Positions 6,242 through 14,275 of a DNA stretch of 27,312 bases are shown here, piece after piece. The DNA is from a virus: positions 1 through 27,312 of IMG/VR virus record IMGVR_UViG_3300019487_000085, one strand, 5' to 3'. The position numbers were made by a program, and so were the translations under genes. Every line of letters begins with the position of its first letter. Within the stretch, counting starts at the first letter, position 1. The notes under the pieces were generated by a model. It was not told where the DNA came from, did not search any database, and worked only from the letters and a program-made list of their open reading frames with translations.

Positions 6242-7916
6242 TGTCACCACGCCACGGGCAGATCACCCGGTTGAAGGCTACGGCCGCCGCGTCCTCCAGG
6301 GTGAGCTCGTGGTCTGCAAGTGGGTCCGTCTCTTTGTCGAGCGGCACTTCCGAGATCTGGAGACCGGCGCCGATCGAGGCCTCTACTTCTCGGTCCCTGC
6401 CGGCGAGCGCGTCCTCCGATTCTTCACCTTGCTTAAGCACTCGAAGGGCGAATGGGCCGGCCAAGAGTTCGCGCTCGATGACTGGCAGAAGTTCTATCTC
6501 TTTGTCCTCTTCGGGTGGCTCCGGATCGACGGGACACGACGGTTTCGGATCGCCTATACCGAGATCCCCAGAAAAAATGGCAAGAGCACGCTGGCGGCCG
6601 GCGTGGCGCTCTATCTGTTTGTTGCGGACGATGAACCGGGCGCTGAGGTGTATTGCGCGGCGACGAAGCGGGATCAAGCCAAGATTGTCTGGAGCGAAAT
6701 TGCCCGGATGGTCAAATCCTCAAGCGGGTTTTGCAAATACATCAAGCCACTCAGAGACAATTTGTCGTGCGAAGGCAAAAACGCGAAGTGTGAACCGCTC
6801 GGCAGTGACGAAGATACGCTCGACGGACTCAACCCGAATGCGGCCATCATTGATGAATTGCACGCGCACAAGAATCGCGGGGTGTGGGACCTGATGACGA
6901 CGGCGACTGGCTCGCGGCGTCAACCGCTCATCTTTGCCATTACCACGGCTGGCTACAATCGTCAGTCGGTCTGCTTCGAGCAGCACGAGTACGCGGAAAA
7001 AGTGTTGGCAGGGACGATCCACGATGATGCGTTTTTTGCGTTCATCACGTCACTGGATGCCGGCGACGACTGGCGTGATCCGAACGTCTGGGCGAAGGCG
7101 AATCCGAATTTAGGCGTGAGCATCAAGCTCGAAAGTCTGCAAGCGCAGTGTTTGAAAGCGCAGCACGATCCGGCGTCGCAGAATGCCTTCCTCCGATTGC
7201 GGCTGAACCAGTGGACCAGTAATGAAATCCGGTGGGTGACCTTCGAGGTCTGGGATCAGAACGCCGGTGTCGTGGATGAAGCCCTGCTCGAGGGCCGCAC
7301 GTGTTTTGGAGGGCTGGATCTCGCCTCGACCACAGACACTGCCAGCTTGATTCTCGCGTTCCCTCCGATCGAACCGAACGGGCGGGTGATTCTCCTGCCA
7401 CGATTCTGGATTCCCTCCGAGAACATGGAACTCCGGGTGTTGCGGGATCATGTGCCCTATGACGCCTGGGTCCGTGACGGCTGGATGCAGGCTACGGAGG
7501 GCAATGTGATCGACTATGACGTGATCCGGAAACAGATCCAGCAGGACTATCGGCGCTTCGCGATTCGGCAGATTCGCTATGACCGCTGGGGGGCGACCCA
7601 GTTGTCGACGCAGCTGGCCGGCGAAGACGGTCTCGAGATGGTGCCTATGGGGCAAGGGTTCGCCAGTCTGTCGAGCCCGATGAAAGAGTTCATGCGTCGG
7701 CTGTTGGACCAGGGCATCGCCCATGGCGGGCATCCGGTGTTGCGCTGGCAGGCGAGCAATGTGATGGCACGGATGGATCCCGCCGGCAACATCAAGCCGG
7801 ACAAAGCCGCGAGCCGTGAGCGGATCGATGGCATGGTCGCCGCGATCATGGCGCTCGACGGCGTCGTGCGGGAACCTGAATCGATCTATGAGCATGAGGG
7901 GATCCGGCATGTCTAA
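6231..7916 (+). CDS. terL: Terminase large subunit (ATPase/nuclease)
   Basis: A 561-residue packaging motor of the Terminase_1 (HK97/P27-associated) type. The Walker A-like loop is IPRKNGKST at about 112-120 and Walker B is AAIIDELH at 204-211 (D208, E209). The TTA(T/G) coupling segment appears as ITTAGYN near 238-243. The C-terminal RNase-H-like nuclease has GLDLASTTD with D363, IRYDRWGA with D451, and a late aspartate in RERIDGMVAAIMALDG. Full length for the family. The second palindrome copy starts 19 nt after its stop. Confidence 0.96.
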   Translation: MDTDVTTPRADHPVEGYGRRVLQGELVVCKWVRLFVERHFRDLETGADRGLYFSVPAGERVLRFFTLLKHSKGEWAGQEFALDDWQKFYLFVLFGWLRIDGTRRFRIAYTEIPRKNGKSTLAAGVALYLFVADDEPGAEVYCAATKRDQAKIVWSEIARMVKSSSGFCKYIKPLRDNLSCEGKNAKCEPLGSDEDTLDGLNPNAAIIDELHAHKNRGVWDLMTTATGSRRQPLIFAITTAGYNRQSVCFEQHEYAEKVLAGTIHDDAFFAFITSLDAGDDWRDPNVWAKANPNLGVSIKLESLQAQCLKAQHDPASQNAFLRLRLNQWTSNEIRWVTFEVWDQNAGVVDEALLEGRTCFGGLDLASTTDTASLILAFPPIEPNGRVILLPRFWIPSENMELRVLRDHVPYDAWVRDGWMQATEGNVIDYDVIRKQIQQDYRRFAIRQIRYDRWGATQLSTQLAGEDGLEMVPMGQGFASLSSPMKEFMRRLLDQGIAHGGHPVLRWQASNVMARMDPAGNIKPDKAASRERIDGMVAAIMALDGVVREPESIYEHEGIRHV

Positions 7917-7935
7917 CGGTGTCCGAGTGAGTGTG

Positions 7936-7953
7936 AGTGCAGACGTCTGCACC
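7936..7953. repeat. Palindrome copy 2 (between terL and portal)
   Basis: GTGCAGACGTCTGCAC at 7937-7952 is a perfect 16-bp palindrome centred on ACGT. It starts 19 nt after the terminase stop and lies 20 nt before the portal start. It shares its core with the copies at 1185-1202 and 11412-11435. Confidence 0.7.
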
Positions 7954-7973
7954 CGCTGGCGCGGTGACGGGCG

Positions 7974-9254
7974 ATGAGATTCCGAAGCCTCATCACGCGA
8001 TTGTTTCGCCGCGAGCAGCGCATGACGCTGGCTGAGATGGACATGCTGATGGATCGCACCATCGGCGGGTTTCCAACCACGTCCGGGATCGACGTGAATG
8101 ATACGTCGGCCATGGGCGTCACGGCCGTCTATGCGGCGGTGCGGCTCATGTCTGAAACCATCGGCTCCCTGCCCGGGCATGTGATGCGAGAGACCGATGC
8201 GGGCAAAGCGAAGGCGTTGACTCACCCGCTCTATCCCATCATTCATGAGCGCGCGAATCCAGAACAGACCGCGATGGAATGGCGGGAAACCGCGATGGGC
8301 CACTTGCTGTTACGGGGCAATCACTTCTCAGAAAAACAAACGGACGGCGCCGGGCGCGTGGTCGCCTTGTGGCCGATTCATCCGGATCGTGTGCGGGTCG
8401 CGCGCGACGGGGCCACGGGCCCGCTCGTCTACCTCGTGAACATCCCCCCGCGGAATATGGACGTGCGAATGAGCCCGGACCGGATCCTCCATTTGCGCGG
8501 TCTCGGCAGCAATGGGGTGACCGGGTTTTCACCCTTGGCCATCGGCCGGCAGTCGATCGGGCTCGCCCTGGCCGCCCAGGAATATGGCGCCCGCCTCTTT
8601 AAGAACGATTCGAAGCCGGGTGGGGTGCTCGAGCATCCGGGAAAACTGAGCGATCCGGCCTATACGCGTCTCAAAACCAGCATTGAGAACGAGCATCAAG
8701 GGCTCACCAATGCGCATCGGACGATGCTGCTGGAAGAGGGCATGAAGTGGCACCAAATCGGGATCAATCCCGATGACGCACAATTCCTCGAGTCTCGCAA
8801 ATTCAGCGTCACAGAAATTGCCCGCCTGTTCAATGTGCCGCCGCATTTTCTCAGAGACTTGGAACGGGCGACCTTCAGCAACATTGAGCACCAAGGGATT
8901 GAGTTCGTCGTCTACACCCTGCGGCCGTGGCTTGTGCGACTGGAGCAGCGGTTGAAGATTGAATTGTTGAGTGACTCCGATCGCATCACGCACTTCATTC
9001 AATTCAAAGTTGAAGGCCTCTTGCGCGGGGACATCAAGACGCGGTTTGAAGCCTATCAAATCGCGAAGCAGAACGGGTGGATGAACGCCGACGAAATTCG
9101 CGGGCTGGAAGATCTGAACCCACTGCCCAATGGTGTGGGAGAAGACTACTGGCAGCCGCTGAATCTCGGCGTCGTCGGAGCGATTCCACCCCCGGATCCC
9201 ACGGATCGCCTGCCGGCAGGGCAGCGCCCAACGCCCGTTGAGGAGGCCGTATGA
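7974..9254 (+). CDS. Portal protein, HK97 family
   Basis: A 426-residue portal of the HK97 type. The N-terminal AVYAAVRLMSETIGSLP segment (about 48-64) is the conserved portal opening. Other conserved blocks are GNHFSEKQ, RILHLRGLGSNGVTGFSPL (read in parts), EYGARLFKNDSKPGGVL, FNVPPHFLRDLERATFSNIEHQ and a C-terminal EIRGLEDLNPLPNG. The dodecameric portal forms the DNA entry channel and head-tail vertex. The ribosome site is weak (GGTGACGGGCG). The stop overlaps the protease start (ATGA). Confidence 0.95.
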   Translation: MRFRSLITRLFRREQRMTLAEMDMLMDRTIGGFPTTSGIDVNDTSAMGVTAVYAAVRLMSETIGSLPGHVMRETDAGKAKALTHPLYPIIHERANPEQTAMEWRETAMGHLLLRGNHFSEKQTDGAGRVVALWPIHPDRVRVARDGATGPLVYLVNIPPRNMDVRMSPDRILHLRGLGSNGVTGFSPLAIGRQSIGLALAAQEYGARLFKNDSKPGGVLEHPGKLSDPAYTRLKTSIENEHQGLTNAHRTMLLEEGMKWHQIGINPDDAQFLESRKFSVTEIARLFNVPPHFLRDLERATFSNIEHQGIEFVVYTLRPWLVRLEQRLKIELLSDSDRITHFIQFKVEGLLRGDIKTRFEAYQIAKQNGWMNADEIRGLEDLNPLPNGVGEDYWQPLNLGVVGAIPPPDPTDRLPAGQRPTPVEEAV

Positions 9255-9988
9255 ACCTGAGTCACACCGTGGAACGGCGGATGATCGAGGCCGCTGAGTT
9301 GCGCCTCGATGGAGACGGCGACGAGCGCACCATTCGCGGCTATGCCGCCATGTTTGATGCGATGAGTTTGCCGCTCGGTGGATTTCGCGAAGTGATTCGG
9401 AAGGGGGCGTTCAAGAAAACGGTGCGCGAGTCGGACATTCGAGCCCTCTGGAATCATGACCCGAACTTTGTCCTGGGGCGGAAGTCGGCACGTACGCTCC
9501 GGCTCGAAGAGGACGAGAAAGGGCTGCTGACCCGCATTTCCCCACCGAAGGCGACCTGGGCGCGAGACCTGATGGAATCCATTGATCGGGGCGACGTCTC
9601 CCAGATGTCCTTCGGATTTCGAGCGGTGAAAGATCGCTGGCATATCGATGAGAAGGGCGAGACGTTGCGCGAACTGTTGGAAGTCCAGCTCTTCGATGTC
9701 TCGCCGGTGACGTTCCCGGCCTATCCGCAAACCGAAGTGCATGTGCGGGCCGTGATGGACGCGGTGTTGAGTCGGATGAAGATGGGCGAGGCGATCGCGC
9801 CAGACGAGCGGGCTGCGATGGCCAGGGCCTTAGAGCACATGAAAGGAAGCTTGCTAGAGCCGGGTGCCCCCCACTCTGGCCCACACACGGAGCCGGGTGC
9901 CCCCCACTCCGAGGAGCCGACGCGCACGCTCCAGGCACGACGTCTGCGCTTGTTGGAATTGTTGGGTTCAACCGGGAGGGCATCATGA
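9251..9988 (+). CDS. Prohead protease, HK97/U35 family
   Basis: A 245-residue maturation protease. Family blocks are present in order: IRGYAAMFD (28-36), FREVIRKGAF (45-54), LWNHDPNFVLGR (66-77) with catalytic-type H69, DVSQMSFGFRAV (115-126) with the serine region around S117/S120, and LFDVSPVTFPAYPQTEV (148-163). It processes the scaffold/delta domain of the capsid protein. The C terminus, beyond about residue 190, carries two copies of EPGAPHS in a Pro-rich linker and is longer than the core fold needs. It overlaps both portal and capsid genes by 4 nt. Confidence 0.94.
   Translation: MNLSHTVERRMIEAAELRLDGDGDERTIRGYAAMFDAMSLPLGGFREVIRKGAFKKTVRESDIRALWNHDPNFVLGRKSARTLRLEEDEKGLLTRISPPKATWARDLMESIDRGDVSQMSFGFRAVKDRWHIDEKGETLRELLEVQLFDVSPVTFPAYPQTEVHVRAVMDAVLSRMKMGEAIAPDERAAMARALEHMKGSLLEPGAPHSGPHTEPGAPHSEEPTRTLQARRLRLLELLGSTGRAS
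9857..9922. repeat. 33-bp tandem duplication in the protease tail
   Basis: A 20-bp identical segment (GAGCCGGGTGCCCCCCACTC) occurs at 9857-9876 and 9890-9909, 33 bp apart. It encodes EPGAPHSGPHT followed by EPGAPHSEEPT in frame. The C-rich composition differs from the flanking codons and suggests a recent duplication or a small inserted repeat. Confidence 0.7.
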
Positions 9989-11397
9989 AGAAAGATCTCG
10001 CAGAGTTGAAGCGTCGGCAGTTGGAGCAGGCGGGAGAACTCCGCGCCATGCTCGATAAAGCAGAGTCGGAGAGTCGCGATCTGACTCCCGCAGAGGATCT
10101 GCAATACAAGAAGATCGAAGGGGAGATTGCGGTTCGGAAGTCGCAAATCGAACGAGAGGAGCGATTGCAGGGCGTCGAAACGGCGCTGGCCACCCCCTCA
10201 CCCAGTGCGACACGGCCGAATCCCAGTGACGGTGGCGGCGCGCATCCCGCCCGGTCCGTCATGCAAGAGGAGGTGCGGTGCCTGGTTCAACAGAAGGATG
10301 GGAGTTTCAAGGAGGGCCGTGCCATCGATCCGGTCAAGGAATTCCGGACCTTTGGCGAGCAGATGGCGGCCGTGGCCAAGGCGGGCATGGGCGGCGGACT
10401 CGATCCACGCCTGGTCAGTCACCGGGCTGCATCCGGATTGAACGAAACCGTGCCAAGTGACGGGGGGTTCCTGGTCCAGCACGATTTCTCCGCAGAAATC
10501 TTCAGGCGCACCTATGAACTCGGCCAAATTCTGAGCCGATGCCGGCGGGTGCCGATCGGCGCGAATGCCAACGGCCTCAAAACCCTGGCGGTGGATGAAA
10601 CCAGCCGGGCCACGGGATCCCGATGGGGCGGTGTGCAGGTGTACCGCGTCAATGAAGCGGATGCCGGCCAGGCCAAGAAGCCGAAGTTTCGCCGGATGGA
10701 GTTGAACCTCAAGAAGTTGATCGGCGTGGCCTATGCGACCGATGAACTCTTGCAGGATTCGACTGCGCTGGAGTCCATCCTCATGCAGGCGTTTCCGGAA
10801 GAGTTCTCGTTCTCGATGGAGCGCGAGATCCTGGAAGGCCAGGGTGCGGGTGAGATGTTGGGCATTCTCAACAGTCCCGCCCTCGTGTCGGTTGCCAAGG
10901 AAACCAGCCAAGTCGCGGCGACGATTGTGGCCGAGAACGTCATGAAGATGTGGAGCCGGTGTTGGTCTCGCTCGCGCGCCAATGCGGTCTGGTTCATCAA
11001 TCAGGACTGCGAGCCGACCCTGTATCAAATGAACGTGAAGATCAAGAACGTGGCCGGCACGGAGAACGTCGGCGGCATGCCGGTCTATATCGGCGCCGGC
11101 GGCCTGTCTGGCAGTCCCTATGCCAGTCTGTACGGCCGGCCGGTGATTCCCGTGGAGTACTGCCAGACCGTCGGCACCAAAGGCGACATCTTGCTGCTCG
11201 ATCTGAGCCAATACATGGTGATCGATAAGGGCGGACTGCAATCCGCCTCCAGCATCCATGTCCGATTCCTGAACGATGAGCAAACCTTCCGGTGGACCAT
11301 CCGCAATGATGGGCAGCCCATCTGGAATGCTCCGCTCACGCCGTTTAAGGGCACGAACACCTTGAGCCCGTTCATCAGCTTGGACACTCGCGCATAA
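9985..11397 (+). CDS. Major capsid protein, HK97 fold
   Basis: A 470-residue HK97-type major capsid protein. The first 100 or so residues are a charged coiled-coil delta domain (starting MKKDLAELKRRQLEQAGELR) that should act as a built-in scaffold removed by the upstream protease. The mature region begins with the N-arm, then LNETVPSDGGFLVQHDFSAE, RFRRMELNLKK-like P-domain strands (KFRRMELNLKKLIGVAYATDE read in parts), the spine helix, and VWFINQDCEPTLYQMN, GGMPVYIGAGG and RPVIPVEYCQT blocks typical of the family. Its start overlaps the protease stop and has GGGAGG upstream. Confidence 0.96.
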   Translation: MKKDLAELKRRQLEQAGELRAMLDKAESESRDLTPAEDLQYKKIEGEIAVRKSQIEREERLQGVETALATPSPSATRPNPSDGGGAHPARSVMQEEVRCLVQQKDGSFKEGRAIDPVKEFRTFGEQMAAVAKAGMGGGLDPRLVSHRAASGLNETVPSDGGFLVQHDFSAEIFRRTYELGQILSRCRRVPIGANANGLKTLAVDETSRATGSRWGGVQVYRVNEADAGQAKKPKFRRMELNLKKLIGVAYATDELLQDSTALESILMQAFPEEFSFSMEREILEGQGAGEMLGILNSPALVSVAKETSQVAATIVAENVMKMWSRCWSRSRANAVWFINQDCEPTLYQMNVKIKNVAGTENVGGMPVYIGAGGLSGSPYASLYGRPVIPVEYCQTVGTKGDILLLDLSQYMVIDKGGLQSASSIHVRFLNDEQTFRWTIRNDGQPIWNAPLTPFKGTNTLSPFISLDTRA

Positions 11398-11411
11398 GGC
11401 GCACGGATCCT

Positions 11412-11435
11412 CGGAGTGCAGACATCTGCACTCCG
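11412..11435. repeat. Palindrome copy 3 (after the major capsid gene)
   Basis: Two perfect 11-bp arms (CGGAGTGCAGA and its inverse) flank a 2-nt centre. The inner 18 bp, AGTGCAGACATCTGCACT at 11415-11432, match the copies at 1185 and 7936. The 18-mer starts 17 nt after the capsid stop. There is no T-run, so it is not a typical intrinsic terminator, though this copy has the longest stem. Confidence 0.7.
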
Positions 11436-11497
11436 AAAGGGGCGATGCCATGACAGTGACGATGCACTAGGTGACGACTGAATAAGGAGGGCCCGTT

Positions 11498-11974
11498 ATG
11501 CAACAGCAATTGATGGAAACAGTCAAAGCGGTCTGGGCCAACGAGCCAAAGAACTATACCGGCGCGGCGGCCACCAAGAAGTGGGTCTCACTCAAGAACT
11601 ACACGAATCTCACCATCGTCATCATCACCGGCGCCTGGGCCGCCGGTACCGCCGCGGTGACGGTGGAGCAAGCTACGGCCGTGGCCGGCACGGGCAACAA
11701 GGCCGTGCCCTTCACCGACTACTGGGATGACGAAGCGCTCTCAGGGGCGCTGGTGAAGAAAGCCGCGGTCAGTAACACCTTCAATCTCACGACGGCGCTC
11801 AAGATGTATGTCATCGAAATCGATGCCCGCATGTTGGACATCGCTGGCGGGTTTGATTGTGTCGCCCTGACCGTGGCCTCACCGGGGGCCAATGCAGACT
11901 TCTACGGCGCTGCGTACATCCTGCATGGCTCACGCTATCAGGGGGCCGCGCAGCCGAGTGCTTTGGTGGACTAA
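11498..11974 (+). CDS. Probable virion protein next to capsid (decoration-like)
   Basis: A 158-residue protein, beta-rich with a conserved-looking core: KKWVSLKNYTNLTIVIITGAW, then AVTVEQATAVAGTGNKAVPF and a late MYVIEIDARMLD strand. It starts with a strong AATAAGGAGG site and lies directly after the major capsid gene, where head decoration or stabilising proteins are common in HK97-like phages. Position and composition suggest a head-associated structural protein, but a decoration role is inference. A gap of about 100 bp, holding palindrome copy 3, separates it from the capsid gene. Confidence 0.7.
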   Translation: MQQQLMETVKAVWANEPKNYTGAAATKKWVSLKNYTNLTIVIITGAWAAGTAAVTVEQATAVAGTGNKAVPFTDYWDDEALSGALVKKAAVSNTFNLTTALKMYVIEIDARMLDIAGGFDCVALTVASPGANADFYGAAYILHGSRYQGAAQPSALVD

Positions 11975-11992
11975 CCGACGACTGAGGGACGC

Positions 11993-12559
11993 ATGCTCGC
12001 AGCCTTAGCGAACATCAAGTCGTTTAAGAACATCACGGAGTCGAATCATGACGCGGAACTCACGCGGCTGATTCCCGTGGTGCAGGCGTTCATGGAGACC
12101 TACTGCAGGCGGGCGTTCCCATTAGACACGGTGACGGAGTACCACACGACGGCGCCGGGGCAGATGAAGATCGTGCTCCGGCGCGCGCCGATCAGCTCCA
12201 TCACGACGATTCATGATGATCCGGAACGCGTCTATGGGCCCGCCACCTTGTTGGCCAGCACGGAGTATGTCCGCAGTAACGATCAGGCGGGCATTGTGAC
12301 GTTCACGCGCCCGGTGTCCAGTGACGCCGTGCACAATCTCAAAGTGGTCTATGTTGGAGGGTACGCAGAGACGTCTCCGGAATGGGCCTTGCTGCAACAG
12401 GCCGCGATCGAATTGATCTGGCTGGCTCGCGATAAGGGCGATCAAGCCTTGCTGGGGTTGAGCAGCAAGAGTGTGGCCGATGCCTCGATGGTCTTACGGA
12501 ACGACTGGCCGGCCGGGGTGGAGGCGATTCTCGATCTGTATCGGTTTCAGGATAGGTGA
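11993..12559 (+). CDS. Head-tail connector (gp6-like adaptor)
   Basis: A 188-residue protein. The N-terminal helices (LANIKSFKNITESNHDAELTRLIP, read in parts, then VQAFMETYCRRAF) match the gp6-like head-tail adaptor family, in which an N-terminal helical bundle is followed by a beta-rich insert (here VTEYHTTAPGQMKIVLRRAPI onward) and C-terminal helices ALLQQAAIELIWLARDKG. It forms the ring attached to the portal. Position right after the head genes supports this. Confidence 0.85.
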   Translation: MLAALANIKSFKNITESNHDAELTRLIPVVQAFMETYCRRAFPLDTVTEYHTTAPGQMKIVLRRAPISSITTIHDDPERVYGPATLLASTEYVRSNDQAGIVTFTRPVSSDAVHNLKVVYVGGYAETSPEWALLQQAAIELIWLARDKGDQALLGLSSKSVADASMVLRNDWPAGVEAILDLYRFQDR

Positions 12560-12562
12560 CGA

Positions 12563-12973
12563 ATGGCCGTGCAAGCCATAGCTGTCAAAGTCTGGTCGAC
12601 CTCACCAGGTCTCCTCAACTATGTGAACACCGGGCGTGAGGCCGCGCAGAAGATTCGCAAGGTCTTGCGTCGAACGGCCAACGCCGGCCGCACGGCAGCC
12701 CGGAGAAAGATCGCCTCAGAGTTCCAAGTCCGGTCCGGATTCCTGCTGCGGCAATCGAGAAAGATGCAGACCAACGTGACCGTGAAGTCCCATGTGATTA
12801 AGGCCGAAGTGAAACCGATTCCGCGGCTCATGAACATCTTTGAGCGCGGGGCGACGTTGGCGCGTGGGCGCGGAATCCTCAGGCCTCGGCCTGTGGTGGC
12901 GCCGGCGCAAGGGGTCATGGACGAGGCGGCGATCCGGGAGATCAATCACGTCTTACGTGAGGTCGGCCAATGA
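12563..12973 (+). CDS. Tail completion / HK97 gp10-like head-tail protein
   Basis: A 136-residue basic protein. Helix-rich N terminus (GREAAQKIRKVLRRTANAGR), then a FERGATLARGRGILRPRPVV segment: an aromatic-Glu-x-Gly motif followed by a Pro/Arg-rich run. This pattern is typical of HK97 gp10-like / minor tail Z-like proteins at the head-tail joint. It starts 3 nt after the connector stop and overlaps the next gene by 4 nt, matching the usual gp6-gp10-terminator order. Confidence 0.8.
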   Translation: MAVQAIAVKVWSTSPGLLNYVNTGREAAQKIRKVLRRTANAGRTAARRKIASEFQVRSGFLLRQSRKMQTNVTVKSHVIKAEVKPIPRLMNIFERGATLARGRGILRPRPVVAPAQGVMDEAAIREINHVLREVGQ

Positions 12974-13413
12974 CCGTGAGCAATCGCACCATCATTCGCG
13001 ATCTGGTGGTCGATACCTTCAGGAAGCGTGAAGGGCAGGATGGGATGCGACTGAACGCCTTCGATGTCAGCACGAACTATCTGACACCGGAGGAATGCAA
13101 GCGCTTTCCCACCTATTGCGTGATTGTCACGAATGAAACGCCGGGGCCCCTCACGCAGGCGCAGCGTGATTGCGTGATGACTCTGATGATCGTGATCTAT
13201 GCGAAGCACGAGAAAGATGTGCGAGCAGACTTGGACGCCGCGATCGAAGACGCGTATGACACGCTGCTGTTGGCGCAAGCCGGCAGCCACGGGGCCTGGA
13301 AATGGGACTTACAAGATCTGAGTACCGATGAGGGAACCACGATCGCCAAGCCGCATGCGCAGGCGATTCAGCGGTGGAACTGTCACCACGGACGCGCCAC
13401 ACGGGCGGCGTAA
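12970..13413 (+). CDS. Probable tail terminator protein
   Basis: A 147-residue protein located between the gp10-like protein and the tail tube, where siphophages encode the tail terminator. Sequence features are mixed alpha/beta: an N-terminal helix (IIRDLVVDTFRKREG), a FPTYCVIVTNE strand, a VMTLMIVIYAKHEKD strand, and a helix RADLDAAIEDAYDTLLLA, which fits the DUF3168/terminator-type fold. The assignment rests on gene order and this layout. The start overlaps the upstream gene (ATGA). Confidence 0.7.
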   Translation: MTVSNRTIIRDLVVDTFRKREGQDGMRLNAFDVSTNYLTPEECKRFPTYCVIVTNETPGPLTQAQRDCVMTLMIVIYAKHEKDVRADLDAAIEDAYDTLLLAQAGSHGAWKWDLQDLSTDEGTTIAKPHAQAIQRWNCHHGRATRAA

Positions 13414-13428
13414 CGAAGGAGGAGCGCA

Positions 13429-13857
13429 ATGCCAACACAAGCGATTTCTGGATATGGGACACAATTAAAGCGGGGAGATGGGGGAGGTCCAGAAACCTTC
13501 ACCACTGTCGGGGAAGTCCGGTCCATCAGCGGGCCGAGTATGGAAACGGATGAAGCCGATGTGACCACGCACAGCTCGGCAGCTGCCGGAGCCTTTCGGG
13601 AATTCATCCTCACCCTCATCGATGCCGGCACCATCGAGTTTGAAACCAATTATGTGCCGAGCGATCCCACGCATATCGGGATCCGCACCGATTTTCTCGC
13701 CCGCACCAAGCGCAATTGGCAAATTGTGTTGCCCGGTGCGGTGCAGACGATCAGCTTTGCCGCCTATGTGAAGGCGATGCCGTTCGAATTTCCGGTCGAC
13801 GACGCCATCATGCAGAAAATCACGTTACGGTGCACGGGCGCGCCGACGTTCAGTTAA
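13429..13857 (+). CDS. Major tail tube protein
   Basis: A 142-residue beta-rich protein of the lambda gpV-like tail tube type. It opens with ISGYGTQLKRGDGGGPETFTTVGEV (read in parts), a typical N terminus for this family, followed by SISGPSMETDEADVTTHSS, a conserved tube-protein block, and a C-terminal strand pair EFPVDDAIMQKITLRCTGAP. It is a compact version without the Ig-like C-terminal extension of lambda gpV. The ribosome site is AAGGAGG. It polymerises around the tape measure to form the tube. Confidence 0.88.
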   Translation: MPTQAISGYGTQLKRGDGGGPETFTTVGEVRSISGPSMETDEADVTTHSSAAAGAFREFILTLIDAGTIEFETNYVPSDPTHIGIRTDFLARTKRNWQIVLPGAVQTISFAAYVKAMPFEFPVDDAIMQKITLRCTGAPTFS

Positions 13858-13910
13858 TTCAGCGTTCAGCTCATTCAGGGGGATGCACGATTTAATAAGG
13901 AGGCTATGTT

Positions 13911-14273
13911 ATGGGACGCACCACGCTCACCCGCACGACGCCCTTAGGACCCTATCCTAGCTTGCAACCAGCCGCCGATGCGCTGGATGCCGTGATGACC
14001 GCCGCCGACGTGGCGAACGGCAATCAGTTCGTACTCGATGGGCCGGTCATGCTCATCTGTCAGAACACGGACGGGGCTGCTGCACGCACGGTCACCCTCA
14101 CCAGTGCTCCGGATCCTCAAAACCGGAGCGGTGATGTGACGGCCTATTCCATCGGCATCGGAGAAATTGCCCTGTTTCGAATTGACCAGGTTGCCGGATG
14201 GAGACAGACGGACGGCATGTTCTATCTCGCAGGCAGTAACGCCGCACTGAAGTTCGGCATCGCGAGGTTGTAG
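13911..14273 (+). CDS. Hypothetical structural-type protein, 120 aa
   Basis: A 120-residue protein with an N-terminal PSLQPAADALDAVMTAADVANGNQF helix region (read in parts) followed by beta strands (FVLDGPVMLICQNT, ARTVTLTSAP, TAYSIGIGEIALFRID) and an aromatic closing segment WRQTDGMFYLAGSN. The pattern resembles small jelly-roll or Ig-like virion accessory proteins that siphophages encode near the tube gene. Preceded by AGGAGG. A tail- or head-decoration role is plausible but not shown. Confidence 0.6.
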   Translation: MGRTTLTRTTPLGPYPSLQPAADALDAVMTAADVANGNQFVLDGPVMLICQNTDGAAARTVTLTSAPDPQNRSGDVTAYSIGIGEIALFRIDQVAGWRQTDGMFYLAGSNAALKFGIARL

Positions 14274-14275
14274 CG

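Noticed and set aside
7110-8303. Long minus-strand frame opposite the terminase and portal genes
   Set aside because: GC-rich antisense shadow of two well-supported genes. The translation is His/Arg/Pro-rich and has no recognisable domain.
11412-11445. Intrinsic terminator after the major capsid gene
   Set aside because: The stem is strong but is followed by AAAGGGG, not a T-run, and the inner 18 bp match the palindromes at 1185 and 7936, so a shared site is a better explanation.
10198-11451. Long minus-strand frame opposite the major capsid gene
   Set aside because: Antisense shadow of the capsid protein, whose family blocks are clear on the + strand; no ribosome site was found.
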